A DNA stretch of 36,232 nucleotides, from the NCBI GenBank assembly GCA_019456185.1, contig VRUH01000041.1, positions 1-36,232 on the forward strand, given 5' to 3'. Below, one piece after another: positions 24,530-34,213 of the stretch (position 1 is its first letter; each line of letters opens with the position of its first letter). The notes beneath the pieces are model-generated. The model was given only the letters and a program-made list of their open reading frames with translations, made no database searches and was not told where the DNA came from. Source of the DNA: Candidatus Glassbacteria bacterium (GTDB lineage Bacteria > Gemmatimonadota > Glassbacteria > GWA2-58-10). Both the position numbers and the translations under genes were made by a program.

Positions 24530-27500
24530 TTACTTGAGGATCACCATCTTGCGAGTCTGACTGAACTCGCCGGCCTTGATCCGGTAGAAGTAGACACCGG
24601 AGGAAACCTTGCGTCCGTAGTTGTCCGAACCGTCCCACTGGATCTGGTAAGAGCCTTCGCTCTTGGACTCATTCACCAGTGTCCGCACGAGCTGACCGCG
24701 TATGTTGTAGACTTTCAGCTGTACCTGGACGTTATCACCCTCAGGAATATCGTAGGCGATTGTCGTCGACGGGTTGAACGGGTTAGGAAAGTTCGACAGG
24801 GCAAAATCCTTCGGCAGCAAGGCCTTCGGCGACAGAACCTCGCGGCTCAGCTCGACCGCTACGCCTTCCTCGAAGCCGGCGTTCAGCAGAGAAATCTCGC
24901 CGACACCGTCGAACTTATCACCCGTGGCGCTGATTGCGATGTTCAGGATCGCGCCGTTACCCTTAACAATCCGGCCGCCCTCGATATTAACCAGGACGAT
25001 CGTGTAGATACCTTCCTTGGTGTTGTTGCCGGTGACAACCGAGACGCCCTTGAGGCGCTCAGTGGCCGTGGCCTCACCCATAATGAACTTCTCGGTGTCG
25101 TACTTGATCCGGAAAACAGCCATGTTCAGGTTGTCGCTGGTTTCCAGATTCAGCGCCAGATTGGCGGTAGACTTGCCGGTGGCCTCGTAGCTTAGCTCAG
25201 CCTTGGCGGAGGCGTCCTCAGGAACGCTTACACCAGCCAGCAGAGTACCGGTGCCTCTCCAGATCGCCAGTTCGGCGACCAGGTCGGCGGTTAGGAACGC
25301 GCCATCCTGGTCCAGATCGAGACCGAAGTAATCGACCAGCTTCGGGACGATCTCATCGATAGCGATCAGGTAGACCAGACGCATAACGTCGGCAACGTTC
25401 ACCGCGTCATCGGTCATGTTCCTCTTACCGCGGGTCGGTGCCACCACGTACATCATGGTGTCGCTGTAGGTCACGCTGTCAACAGCGTCCACAGCGACGA
25501 TCTGGTATTTGATCACGACAGCCGTATCCACAGCCACCGTATCGGGCAGCGCCAGGCTCACCTGAGACGAATCCAGGCTGGCAACCGCAACACCGACGAC
25601 CGAGTCGAATGCGACAGCATCCGACATCTCGAAGGTATTATCGGCGCCCAGAGTCAACTCGCTGCGCCAGACGTTGAGGTAAACAGCGGTAACCAGATCC
25701 GCATCCAGGACGTTGGCCGTGATCGTACCGGCCGTTGTCAGGTTAGGCACCAGCGAATCGGTTGGGCTGACGATGTTGATAACACCAGCTGCACCGGTGA
25801 ACTGAGTCCTGGCGTTGAAGTAGACCGCGCTGACACCGGTCGCCCAGACAGCGATAGCAACCGAGTCGCCCGCGCCGCCGGCGCGCCAGGTGGCCAACGC
25901 TTTACCAGCCGCATCGGTGGTGGCATCAACCGAGTCGGCATCGGCCGCAAGGTCGACACTATTGGTATCGGCAAATGCACCCGTGGTGTCGCCATAGGCA
26001 AGACCGAAGCTTACCGTACCAGCGACAACCGGGTTACCATTGGCATCTGCAAGCGTGGCCGTCAGTGTCGGCAGGTTTGCGCCACGGTTACCCGTCACCA
26101 GACTGTCAGGATCGAGAGTAATCGCAGCCGCGGCACCAGCATTGACGTAAACGGTAACCGAGCTGCCGGTAGCCGCTCCAGTGGTATCGCTGAGCGTGAT
26201 GGTATAATCAACACCACCATTGGTGGAGCCCGCAAGGATACCAATGCTGTCAGCGTAGTTCCCGCCGTCTTTCAAAATCAAGCCGGCCGCCAGAGAATCG
26301 TACATGCCTTCACCGCTACCGACAGTACCAAGCACATCGTCATACTTCTGGAAGACCACCAGGTCTGCGCCGGTCAAGGTGGAATCCACGCTCGTAAAGA
26401 TCAGCTTATTGGCACTGATGTTGTCACCCGCGGAGCCACCAAGCAGGTTGCCGTACTGATCGGCAACCACGATCTGGAACCAGGCCGTGTCGCCGACAGT
26501 CAGGGTATCAACAGCATCACCCATGTCAATGTCGCTGAGCCACTTGACACCGGCGCGCACAGTATCCTGGTCGCCGGAGGGCGGGATAAGCGCGTACTGA
26601 GCCAGAGTGTCGTCATTGATCGTCAGGCTGGTCGTGTTGAATACAGGCGTAGCCGAGCTGGCCAGCATGACCTTATAAAAGTTCGCCGAATCGGCGATTG
26701 TCGGATTAACAATACCCCAGACCTTAATGTAGATGGTCTGTGCGGTTGACGTGGCGTTGAAGGTGATCGGCACGGAGAAAGCAACCGAGTCGCCATCGCC
26801 CTGATAAACTCCACCAGCCGAATAGTAAGTATTATCATCAGCCGATATGGATACGCTGGTTGTCGTTAAGCCAGCGGCATCGCCGAAGTTCACCAGCTTA
26901 AGGATGATCAGGCTGTCCGCACTGTTCTGATCCAGCACGTTGGCCGTGCCGTCAATGGAAACCGGCAGGACTACGGTAAGTTTCATCGTATCCGTGCGGC
27001 CCGCATTCCCCCCACCGAGCATCGTGATCGTCGGCGTGTTCAGCGAATCAACCAGCGTCTGGTCCGCCAGCGAGATCAGGCCCAGATCCTTCATGCGCTT
27101 GCCAGGGTCGTAACCCGAACCCATCGCCGCAGGATCCCATTCAATGCTCAGGCGGCGGTTGTTGCCCGTGTAGAGCAGGCTCAACCCAAGGGCGTCATCA
27201 CCTGTACCACCCAGGTTGATCGTCGCGCTGTCGCCGGATGCTGCCGCTTGGGCAAAACCCGCGATATACGACGAATCCGCCGCATTGGCCGTTACGCCTG
27301 CCTGGAGGCCGATATTATCGAACCGGATCGAATCCCGGACCGCAACGACCGCATCGTCGTAACCCTGCGGGTCACGGCCGTCGATCAGGAAGTTGATCGC
27401 CATTTCAAGGCCATGCCCCTCGCCTGTTGCGACGGAACCGGTATTCGGTATGTCGATAGCATCCAAGAAAACGTTGGTCGCTGTGACCAGGCTAAAGTTG

Positions 27501-29323
27501 GCTACCTGGTTATAGGAGGTATCCAACGCGACGATCGGCAGGGTCGTGTCGATCGGCAGACCCTTGATCGGGGTCACTCCAGCCAGGCTGGCTACAAACG
27601 CATCGGTGTCGAACGCCACCGGCGAGCCGGGCTCGACCTTGATCTTGACCGTGTCATTTACTGCCGGGGAGTTCGTCGCATAGAATACTACCGCGATTGA
27701 GTCGCCCTTACCGACACTGTTTGTGTCGGCCGGATGGCTGGCCATTCCAAAATAAATCGGTAAATTGGTATTTCCAGCACTTATCGTTACGGCAGAAGCG
27801 GCGAGAGTCGGCTCAAAACTACTGCCGTCAAACACATCAGTGCCCATGTTCGTATTGTCGAAAGTTGCGGCAGGCGTGGTGTATACGCTGTTGGCCGTCT
27901 TGCCGCTGGCCAGATAACCGGTCTTGGTAGCGTCGATAACGAGTTCGCCCGCGTCATTGTCCCAAGCCTCGTATATAAACTTGACGGCTACAGGATCGGT
28001 GTCCGTACCAACCACGGGCGTACCGCTGAAACTCTCACCGAAAATGTTTTTCAGCGTGATTGTGAAGGTAGCATCCAGCCGGCCACCCACGTATGTCGGG
28101 CCGCCAATGGTTACGCCGGAGATAACGAGCGAACCGAGCTGCTCGCCGGCAGCGGCGGGCAGACGGGCGCGGGTGATCGAGCTCGTGTTGTCAGCAGGGG
28201 TGTTTATCACCGTGTTCTCGGCCACATTACCGTAAAGAGTGACGGTAAAGGTTGTGGAGTCCGTGGTAGCATCACCATCGAACGCCAGACCCGCACCACC
28301 GGTAGCAACCGCTCCGGGGACGCGCATACCAAGCAGCAAATACGTACTGGTGCCATCCCGGAAAACTAGATCACTTATATTCGGTGCAGCATTAATCAGA
28401 CCGGCATTGAAACGAATTACAATCTTGGTGCTGTCCTCTTCAGTCAGACCTGCGTGGGTGATGATGTTCGATGTCCACGCTGTTATACCTCCAACACCGT
28501 CTATAGCATTGTCCACACTGTCCACCGACCAATATCCGGCAGCGGCAGGGACACTGATGACGAGGCTGTCATCACCAGTAGCATAATAATCCGGTACATT
28601 GTTGCCGAAACGGTCAACGATTATGATCGAGTCCCCACTCGGGAACGGAACGTCCGCATCGTCGATATAACCTCCGATGGAGGTATTAAATTTGACTCCA
28701 TCAGCCAGATCGTTAATCGCCATCAGGTCCGTATCGTCGAAAGTGGTTCCCACCTGGGAGGAAATATTCAGGGAGAAGATCATCGCGGTCCCGGCGAGTT
28801 CGGAGTTTACATCGGACTGCAATCCACCGATGTAGACATCCTTGTAAAACTCGAGCAGAAGCAGCTTGTCATCATTAAACAAGATGGTGCTGGTGATGGT
28901 AGCCGATGGCCTCGTGGAGCCGCTGTAACTGGCCGTGTCATTCAGCACCAGCGCAATATCAGCGGGGTCTATCAGGATACTCTGGGGGGTCCCTGACCTT
29001 GTAAACCCGCTGTAAAGCCTCATAATAACACTATCTTTAGCACCAGCCATCAGCACGGTACCCACAGGAAACGTAACCGTGTAGTTGACCGAGCTCAGAG
29101 ACTGGGCGTCAATGGCCCACTCGGCCTGGACATCCATTTGACGGCCGACGGTATCGGTCGTTCCCGAGGTGTTGTGCCATGCGTTTGCCAGATCGCCATC
29201 GCTCTGATACGTCCTGATATAAAAATCTACAGCATCAGCACTGGTTACCTGAGCGAAAGCGCTAGTGCTCAACCCAAGCAGCAGAAACACAGCCGCTGCC
29301 ATGGTGAGAAGGCGTGACTTCAT
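24530..29323 (-). CDS. Giant secreted surface protein with invasin-type Ig domain, dockerin-like and cohesin-like modules and sorting tail (1597 aa)
   Basis: Signal peptide about 1-24 (MAAAVFLLLGLSTSAFA). Residues 25-1060 are beta-rich, dominated by Ala, Asp, Gly, Thr and Val, and not assignable by eye. A bacterial Ig-like (Big_1/invasin type) domain is likely at about 1065-1165 (LTATLADANGNPVVAGTVSF, then TTDAAGKALATW). A degenerate dockerin-like pair sits near 1300-1355 (DDAVNVADVMRLVYL and LDLDQDGAFLTADL), a cohesin-like domain at about 1370-1495, and the tail at 1505-1597 (FPNPFNPSTTIAYD, VYNIRGQLVRTL, SSGVYFYR, RKMVILK). ATG 29323 has GGAGGG 8 bases upstream and overlaps the stop of a 24-codon leader ORF (ATGA). 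It has the best promoter in the window. Likely an abundant outer-surface protein. Confidence 0.85.
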   Translation of the reverse strand: MKSRLLTMAAAVFLLLGLSTSAFAQVTSADAVDFYIRTYQSDGDLANAWHNTSGTTDTVGRQMDVQAEWAIDAQSLSSVNYTVTFPVGTVLMAGAKDSVIMRLYSGFTRSGTPQSILIDPADIALVLNDTASYSGSTRPSATITSTILFNDDKLLLLEFYKDVYIGGLQSDVNSELAGTAMIFSLNISSQVGTTFDDTDLMAINDLADGVKFNTSIGGYIDDADVPFPSGDSIIIVDRFGNNVPDYYATGDDSLVISVPAAAGYWSVDSVDNAIDGVGGITAWTSNIITHAGLTEEDSTKIVIRFNAGLINAAPNISDLVFRDGTSTYLLLGMRVPGAVATGGAGLAFDGDATTDSTTFTVTLYGNVAENTVINTPADNTSSITRARLPAAAGEQLGSLVISGVTIGGPTYVGGRLDATFTITLKNIFGESFSGTPVVGTDTDPVAVKFIYEAWDNDAGELVIDATKTGYLASGKTANSVYTTPAATFDNTNMGTDVFDGSSFEPTLAASAVTISAGNTNLPIYFGMASHPADTNSVGKGDSIAVVFYATNSPAVNDTVKIKVEPGSPVAFDTDAFVASLAGVTPIKGLPIDTTLPIVALDTSYNQVANFSLVTATNVFLDAIDIPNTGSVATGEGHGLEMAINFLIDGRDPQGYDDAVVAVRDSIRFDNIGLQAGVTANAADSSYIAGFAQAAASGDSATINLGGTGDDALGLSLLYTGNNRRLSIEWDPAAMGSGYDPGKRMKDLGLISLADQTLVDSLNTPTITMLGGGNAGRTDTMKLTVVLPVSIDGTANVLDQNSADSLIILKLVNFGDAAGLTTTSVSISADDNTYYSAGGVYQGDGDSVAFSVPITFNATSTAQTIYIKVWGIVNPTIADSANFYKVMLASSATPVFNTTSLTINDDTLAQYALIPPSGDQDTVRAGVKWLSDIDMGDAVDTLTVGDTAWFQIVVADQYGNLLGGSAGDNISANKLIFTSVDSTLTGADLVVFQKYDDVLGTVGSGEGMYDSLAAGLILKDGGNYADSIGILAGSTNGGVDYTITLSDTTGAATGSSVTVYVNAGAAAAITLDPDSLVTGNRGANLPTLTATLADANGNPVVAGTVSFGLAYGDTTGAFADTNSVDLAADADSVDATTDAAGKALATWRAGGAGDSVAIAVWATGVSAVYFNARTQFTGAAGVINIVSPTDSLVPNLTTAGTITANVLDADLVTAVYLNVWRSELTLGADNTFEMSDAVAFDSVVGVAVASLDSSQVSLALPDTVAVDTAVVIKYQIVAVDAVDSVTYSDTMMYVVAPTRGKRNMTDDAVNVADVMRLVYLIAIDEIVPKLVDYFGLDLDQDGAFLTADLVAELAIWRGTGTLLAGVSVPEDASAKAELSYEATGKSTANLALNLETSDNLNMAVFRIKYDTEKFIMGEATATERLKGVSVVTGNNTKEGIYTIVLVNIEGGRIVKGNGAILNIAISATGDKFDGVGEISLLNAGFEEGVAVELSREVLSPKALLPKDFALSNFPNPFNPSTTIAYDIPEGDNVQVQLKVYNIRGQLVRTLVNESKSEGSYQIQWDGSDNYGRKVSSGVYFYRIKAGEFSQTRKMVILK

Positions 29324-29394
29324 AAGAGATGCCCTCCAACAAAAAAGTGAGAAATTGTATTGCCGTAAGGCAAAACCAGTCGGGTTTGCTCCAT
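29320..29394 (-). CDS. Putative 24-aa leader peptide coupled to the giant surface protein gene
   Basis: A short frame starting MEQTRLVLPYGNTISHFF and ending GGHLL. ATG 29394 has AAGGAGGA (29408-29401) 6 bases upstream, one of the strongest ribosome binding sites in the window. Its TGA (29322-29320) overlaps the ATG of the 1597-aa gene in an ATGA junction, the classical layout for translational coupling. Inside it, TTGCC and GGCAA (29372-29359) can form a small hairpin. No known family is recognised. It could be a regulatory uORF, a real micropeptide, or a coincidence; the strong binding site argues against the last. Confidence 0.5.
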   Translation of the reverse strand: MEQTRLVLPYGNTISHFFVGGHLL

Positions 29395-29620
29395 ATACGA
29401 TCCTCCTTCGTGCGTTTTGTTAATAGGTTTCACAAGTGCCTCAAATCGTGATAACTTCTGTTTCCAAATCCGTTTTTCAGCTCTGAAAATGACAATAACG
29501 GGAGCTGAACGCACAGGCCCGCAAGCCGTGCGCCTAACACCTGCCTCTCTGTAACCATTTGTATGGCAACAATTTACCTTGGCAGTAACCGATATGCACT
29601 ATTCCTCTGGAACCCCAAAC
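29395..29620 (-). promoter_or_regulatory. Long 5' leader with predicted RNA hairpins, possible cis-regulatory element
   Basis: Between the predicted transcription start (about 29620) and the leader ORF lie about 225 non-coding bases. CGCACGGC and GCC-T-GTGCG (about 29531-29509) can form a hairpin. TTCAGCTC and GAGCTGAA (about 29509-29476) form another, which competes with pairing of CCGTT to AACGG in the same stretch. No known riboswitch class is recognised. Confidence 0.35.
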
Positions 29621-29626
29621 TTCTAA

Positions 29627-29655
29627 ATTATATAGCTCCGCCATGCTCATGTCAA
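29627..29655 (-). promoter_or_regulatory. Perfect consensus sigma70 promoter for the 1597-aa surface protein gene
   Basis: On the minus strand TTGACA (29655-29650), exactly 17 bases, then TATAAT (29632-29627): a full match to both hexamers at optimal spacing. It lies in the 459-base gap between two surface-protein genes, 304 bases upstream of ATG 29323 and 233 bases upstream of the leader ORF. Confidence 0.85.
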
Positions 29656-29782
29656 GAATTTTCTGCCAAGTTAAGCATAATTGAATTGCCGCCAAATCCA
29701 GCTACAGCCTTATTTTCGATACACATCCTCCTGTTCGGGTAAAGGTCTGTTTGCAAACGAATAAAATAATAGTTCGCAATTA

Positions 29783-32700
29783 TCATCCTCCCAGTAGTTT
29801 CAGAAGTGCAAGCAGGTCGAAAATATCGGTCGTGCCGTTCTGGTCCACGTCGGAGATAATACTGGGCTGCTCCTTGCCGCCCAATACCTTGAGCAGCTCC
29901 AGCACGTCGAAAATATTGATACTGATATTGCCGTCCAGATCACCGGGGGTACCGGTATACTCGGCCACGACCAGTTCGTAAACCTCGCCGGGCGCCCCTT
30001 GCGGAGACAGCACGACATTCATTTCATCGCGGGCCTCGATGTAGTAACTGATCACGGTCCCATCGGCCAGCACGCCTTCCTCCACCGTGGCGAGAAACAG
30101 GTTGACCCCCGAACGCTCCATGATCAGGCTGCGGTAATCCTCTTCTCCCACCGCGTAAAACAGGGTCACGCCGGTAGAGGAAACCACCTCGTCGTCGGTG
30201 ACATTGACCCGGAACTGATAGGTGCCGTCCAGGCTGTAGAGCGTGTCGACATCCTCGACATCGATTGTCCAGCCGCCGGCCGAGACCCGAAGGTCCGTGA
30301 TCACCGGAGCGACAACGTCGAGCACCGCGCCGATAGTGTAGTCGATCAACTGCGGGTTGGTCAGTTTGAAAGTGGCCACGTTCAGGGTGGTGTCCACAGA
30401 CTGGCTGTCGGCCAGCACCCACTTTCCCAGGGTCCCGTCATAGCCGAACACCTTGATCCGGTCTTCGCTAAAATTCGGTATCTCGCTGGGGAGGTCCTCG
30501 TCATTGTAGCTCAGAGTAACAGAAATATTCATTCCCGGCACCAGCGAATCGGCGCCCTCGGCCGCCGAATAAGCAGTCAGGTCGAGCTGCCAGCCGCGGC
30601 GGATTCCGTAGAACTGGCTCTCGAGTTCACCGGCCAGAAAAGTGTAGGCGTAAACGCCTTTCGCCTTTTCCTCGCCGGCGAAGCCGGCCAGTTGTGATCC
30701 GGGTCGATTAAGAAGCGACAGAATATTACCGGAAACCGAAGTCGTAAGAAAAGAATCAGGCGCAATAGGTAACTCACTATCGAATGTAATCCACGTACCC
30801 ATGCCCGGGAAAGTGAAATCCAAGCTAACCGCTGCCAGCATCCCCTGAGCGCTGGTAGTGGTAGTCGAATCGCGCCTGACCGCAATCTCCACCTGGACCG
30901 TATCGCTGGCCAGGCCGCGGTCATCAACTCCCCAGAACTGGAACACGGCGGAACGGATAATCGAGTCCTGGGGGAGAAGGCCTGTGTCGAAAATGAACAC
31001 GTTGCCGTCGCGCACCTGCGCGGGCGGCGGATTACCGGCGGTCAGGTAGGGCACGCGGCCGGCGGTGGAAACCTGTACCCCATCACCATCGGGGTCAGTA
31101 GTATTTACCAGGAATGTGATTATTTTCCCCTCGTCCACCACCTGATCGTCGATACTGGGAATCCGCGGCGGGCGGTTGACATCGTTAACCACGATCGTAA
31201 CACTGCGGCTGACCACCTGGCTGCCGTCGCGCGCAGTGATCTCGATACTGATGCGCCTGGAGGACGAACCGCGGACAACCACGTCGTAGCCGGGCAGATA
31301 AATCAGCCTGTCCGGGCTGCCCGGCTCGATGCGTGCGCCGCGCGGAGCGTTGAGAACCCTGACATCCACATCATCGCCGCCCGCATCGGTAACTGTCAGC
31401 GGCAGATTGAGCGTATCGCCCTCATCAACCTCGAATTCCAGTTCTGCCGAACCGGCCAGGCCGCCGGTGAACTCCGGCGCCACATCCACATCATCCACCC
31501 GCAGCTTGAAGTTCCGGCTCACGGCAAGGGGCTCGGCTGCATCGTCGTCGGTGGCGGTGATCTTGATACTGAACACACCCTGGCGCTGGTAACCCGGCGT
31601 ATAAGCTATCGTTGCGGTTACCGGATTATCCCCGCTCTGGGTCAGCGATGCGCCCTGGGGGAGGTTCGTGGCGGAAACCGTCACCTTGTCTTCCGCGTCG
31701 GGATCGCTGGCGGTAATGCTGATTGTCACCTGCTCGCCCTCGCGGACAGCAACGGCACTCAGAGGATCCAGCACCGGCGGCCTGTTCACATCGCCAACCG
31801 TGACAATAACTTCCGCGCTGTCCACTCCCCCGTTGCCGTCATCGGCGGTAAACACCACCGTCCAGTTACCGCTCTGCTCCTGCGTCGGCGTCCAGGAAAA
31901 ATTCCCGCCCGCAGGGTCGAAACTGGCTCCGGTGGGCAATTCAAGCGCAGCCAGAGTCAGATCGTCACCGTCGGGGTCGCTGGCTGTAACGGTCAGGACC
32001 AGCAACTGGCCCTCAGCCACTTCCCGGTTATCCGCTTCGATTTCCGGCGAACGGTTGACATCGTTAACCGTCAAAGTAACCGTCACGCTGTCCGTGTTGT
32101 CCGTACCGTCGGTGGCCGTCACGGTGATCCCGTAACTGCCGAAGGCGTCGTAGCCCGGTTGATAATACAGCAGCCCGCCGTCAAACATCTCGGCTCCGTC
32201 GGGGAGACCCGTGGCGGTAAACAGCACCGGATCGGCACTGGAGGAATCGACAGCAGTGAACGTCACCGAAAGCAGTTCGCCCTCGTTGACACTCAGGCTC
32301 TGGATGGGCAGGATCACCGGCGGCACGTCTTTCTCGACAACCTCGATGGTCAGGCTCTGGATGTCCTCGAAACTACCATCGCTGACACCGCAGGTGACCG
32401 TGTAAGTACCGGACTGCAGGAGGTTCGGCGTCCAGGTGATTGTCCCGGACTCCGCGTCCCACAACGCGCCCTCGGGCAGACCTTCAGCCCAGAACTCCAG
32501 TGAATCGCGGACAAATGCCTCGGCGTCGGCCAGATTGAGCTCGAACACCAACTCGCTGCCCTCCTCGACAGTCTGGATGGCGAACTCGCCGAAAGACACC
32601 GGCACGTCCACGTTTTCGGACAGGACCGTGATCGCGAAACTCGCCTCATCGGACAGGCCCTCGGGGTCCTCGACCCGGAAGGTGACCAGGTTCGGGCCGG

Positions 32701-34213
32701 CATCGGTCGAGGCCGGAGTCCAGCTGAACGTGTTGCCGCTGAACGTCGCGCCGCGGGTCAGGATATTTTCGGTCTCACTGGCGAGAACAATCGAGTAGCT
32801 CAGCTCGTCCCCGTCCGGATCGGTGGCCGCCAGGTTGACCTGCACCAGCTCGCCGGCATCGACCGAGAAATCGGACAGCCTGCCGAACACGGGCGCTTCG
32901 TTGACCGCGCTGACAACAATCGACACCGAGCCGGTGGCCTCCAGCCCCGAGGGGTCGGTTACGGTGATCTCGACAGTGTAGGTACCCACCTGCGCCTCGG
33001 GCCAACTGAACACGCGGTTGGCGAGACGCGCCCCGGCGACCGCCGGGGAGATATTCCACGACACGGTCAGGGCATCGCGGTCAGGGTCGCTGGCGGTGAT
33101 CGAGAAGCTGACCGGCTGGCCTTCCCCGACCTCGATCTCGCTGACAGCCAGGTTCAGCACCGGCTCGCGGTTGACATCGGCCACTAGCAGGTAGACTGTC
33201 TGATATGCTTTCAGGCCGCCATCGTCCGCGGCGGTAAGGATAATCTCGTAGGTGCCGGCGTTGTCGTAGCCCGGGGTCCAGCTCAGGGTCAGGCTCAACC
33301 GGTCGAACGCCGCCGTGCCGGGCAGGGTGCCGGTGGTGACCGTGAGGACGTCAACGAGGTTGACATCGGTCGGCCGATCGAACGTGTGAGTGAAAACGCT
33401 GCCTTCGGTCAGATAGAGCGTGTCCTGGGCCAGTGATGGCCAGGAGGGGGTGACATTGCCCAGCTCGACCTGGATATTGACAGTCAGCGTATCAGAGCCG
33501 GTGCCGTCGGAAACCTCGAAAGTGGCGGTGAACGTGCCGCTTTCCTGGGGAGTCCAGGTGAACAGGCCGGTCAGTGAATCCAGCACCGCGCCCTCGCCCG
33601 GGGAGGTGATCAAGCGGTAGACCAGCGCGTCGCCCTCCTCGTCGGCGGCCTCAAGCTGGAGGCTGAACCGGGAGCCCTGCTTTCCGCTCAGCGCGCCGGG
33701 ATCGACAAACACCGGAGCGGAGTTGGGCGCGCCGGTGACTTCAAAATTCGTGGGAACCACCAGGGTATCCCAGACCGCAACCCTGTTGGTGCTGGTAGTC
33801 AGGTACATTGCGACAGGAGTACCCAGCGCGACACCGTCTTTCACCCTGAAGCCAACCTGGATAATGCTGTCCGAACCGGCTTCGATCACATTCGAGGGTT
33901 CGCTCAGATCGAAGATAGCGAACCTGCGAAAAGGCGCCGTCGTAGATGTATTAGTCGTAACAGACATGTCCGCAGCGCGGCCGATCTGCTTTTCAGAGAG
34001 ACGCTCAACAAGCGAGGTGTCGTAGTGCAGCTCGATAGTGAACGCTTCTTCATCCACGTTGTTTGCGACGCCGATGTAGATCACGCTCGTGTCTCTATCC
34101 GCGTACAGCGCACCGCTGAGCGACCAGGTGTGGTCGGTTTCCTGGGCCAGCAGCGTCGACGCGGCAGCGGCAAAGATCAGCGCCGCAGAACTGATAAGTC
34201 TGGAAAAAGACAT
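29783..34213 (-). CDS. Giant secreted protein: cohesin-like N terminus, ten Ig/cadherin-like repeats, C-terminal dockerin (1476 aa)
   Basis: Signal peptide about 1-23 (LISSAALIFAAAASTLLAQ). An N-terminal cohesin-like domain (about 27-160, ELHYDTSLVERL, GFRVKDGVALGTP) is clearly homologous to that of the 358-aa neighbour. Ten Ig/cadherin-like repeats of about 95 residues follow (about 165-1112), with calcium-type linkers DPDGDELSY, DPDGDDLTL and junctions DVNRPP. Then comes a unique region (about 1115-1420), including an Ig-like stretch with VTLFYAVGEEDY. The last 53 residues form a dockerin-type pair: GDLDGNISINIFDVLELLKV and DVDQNGTTDIFDLLALLKLL. There is no NPFNPSTT tail, unlike the three downstream genes. 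ATG 34213 has GGGGGAGAG upstream. Probably an extracellular adhesin or scaffold component. Confidence 0.87.
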   Translation of the reverse strand: MSFSRLISSAALIFAAAASTLLAQETDHTWSLSGALYADRDTSVIYIGVANNVDEEAFTIELHYDTSLVERLSEKQIGRAADMSVTTNTSTTAPFRRFAIFDLSEPSNVIEAGSDSIIQVGFRVKDGVALGTPVAMYLTTSTNRVAVWDTLVVPTNFEVTGAPNSAPVFVDPGALSGKQGSRFSLQLEAADEEGDALVYRLITSPGEGAVLDSLTGLFTWTPQESGTFTATFEVSDGTGSDTLTVNIQVELGNVTPSWPSLAQDTLYLTEGSVFTHTFDRPTDVNLVDVLTVTTGTLPGTAAFDRLSLTLSWTPGYDNAGTYEIILTAADDGGLKAYQTVYLLVADVNREPVLNLAVSEIEVGEGQPVSFSITASDPDRDALTVSWNISPAVAGARLANRVFSWPEAQVGTYTVEITVTDPSGLEATGSVSIVVSAVNEAPVFGRLSDFSVDAGELVQVNLAATDPDGDELSYSIVLASETENILTRGATFSGNTFSWTPASTDAGPNLVTFRVEDPEGLSDEASFAITVLSENVDVPVSFGEFAIQTVEEGSELVFELNLADAEAFVRDSLEFWAEGLPEGALWDAESGTITWTPNLLQSGTYTVTCGVSDGSFEDIQSLTIEVVEKDVPPVILPIQSLSVNEGELLSVTFTAVDSSSADPVLFTATGLPDGAEMFDGGLLYYQPGYDAFGSYGITVTATDGTDNTDSVTVTLTVNDVNRSPEIEADNREVAEGQLLVLTVTASDPDGDDLTLAALELPTGASFDPAGGNFSWTPTQEQSGNWTVVFTADDGNGGVDSAEVIVTVGDVNRPPVLDPLSAVAVREGEQVTISITASDPDAEDKVTVSATNLPQGASLTQSGDNPVTATIAYTPGYQRQGVFSIKITATDDDAAEPLAVSRNFKLRVDDVDVAPEFTGGLAGSAELEFEVDEGDTLNLPLTVTDAGGDDVDVRVLNAPRGARIEPGSPDRLIYLPGYDVVVRGSSSRRISIEITARDGSQVVSRSVTIVVNDVNRPPRIPSIDDQVVDEGKIITFLVNTTDPDGDGVQVSTAGRVPYLTAGNPPPAQVRDGNVFIFDTGLLPQDSIIRSAVFQFWGVDDRGLASDTVQVEIAVRRDSTTTTSAQGMLAAVSLDFTFPGMGTWITFDSELPIAPDSFLTTSVSGNILSLLNRPGSQLAGFAGEEKAKGVYAYTFLAGELESQFYGIRRGWQLDLTAYSAAEGADSLVPGMNISVTLSYNDEDLPSEIPNFSEDRIKVFGYDGTLGKWVLADSQSVDTTLNVATFKLTNPQLIDYTIGAVLDVVAPVITDLRVSAGGWTIDVEDVDTLYSLDGTYQFRVNVTDDEVVSSTGVTLFYAVGEEDYRSLIMERSGVNLFLATVEEGVLADGTVISYYIEARDEMNVVLSPQGAPGEVYELVVAEYTGTPGDLDGNISINIFDVLELLKVLGGKEQPSIISDVDQNGTTDIFDLLALLKLLGG
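30880..33720 (-). repeat. Ten tandem Ig/cadherin-like repeat domains within the 1476-aa protein
   Basis: Repeat starts are visible by the recurring hydrophobic opening near SAPVFVD, REPVLN, EAPVFG, VPPVILP, RSPEIE, RPPVLDP, VAPEFTG and RPPRIPS. Most units contain an EGE/EGQ motif, a D-x-D-G-D calcium-type motif and F-x-W-T-P near the middle (for example GLFTWTPQESGTF, NFSWTPTQEQSG). The repeats are diverged, not recent copies. Confidence 0.75.
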
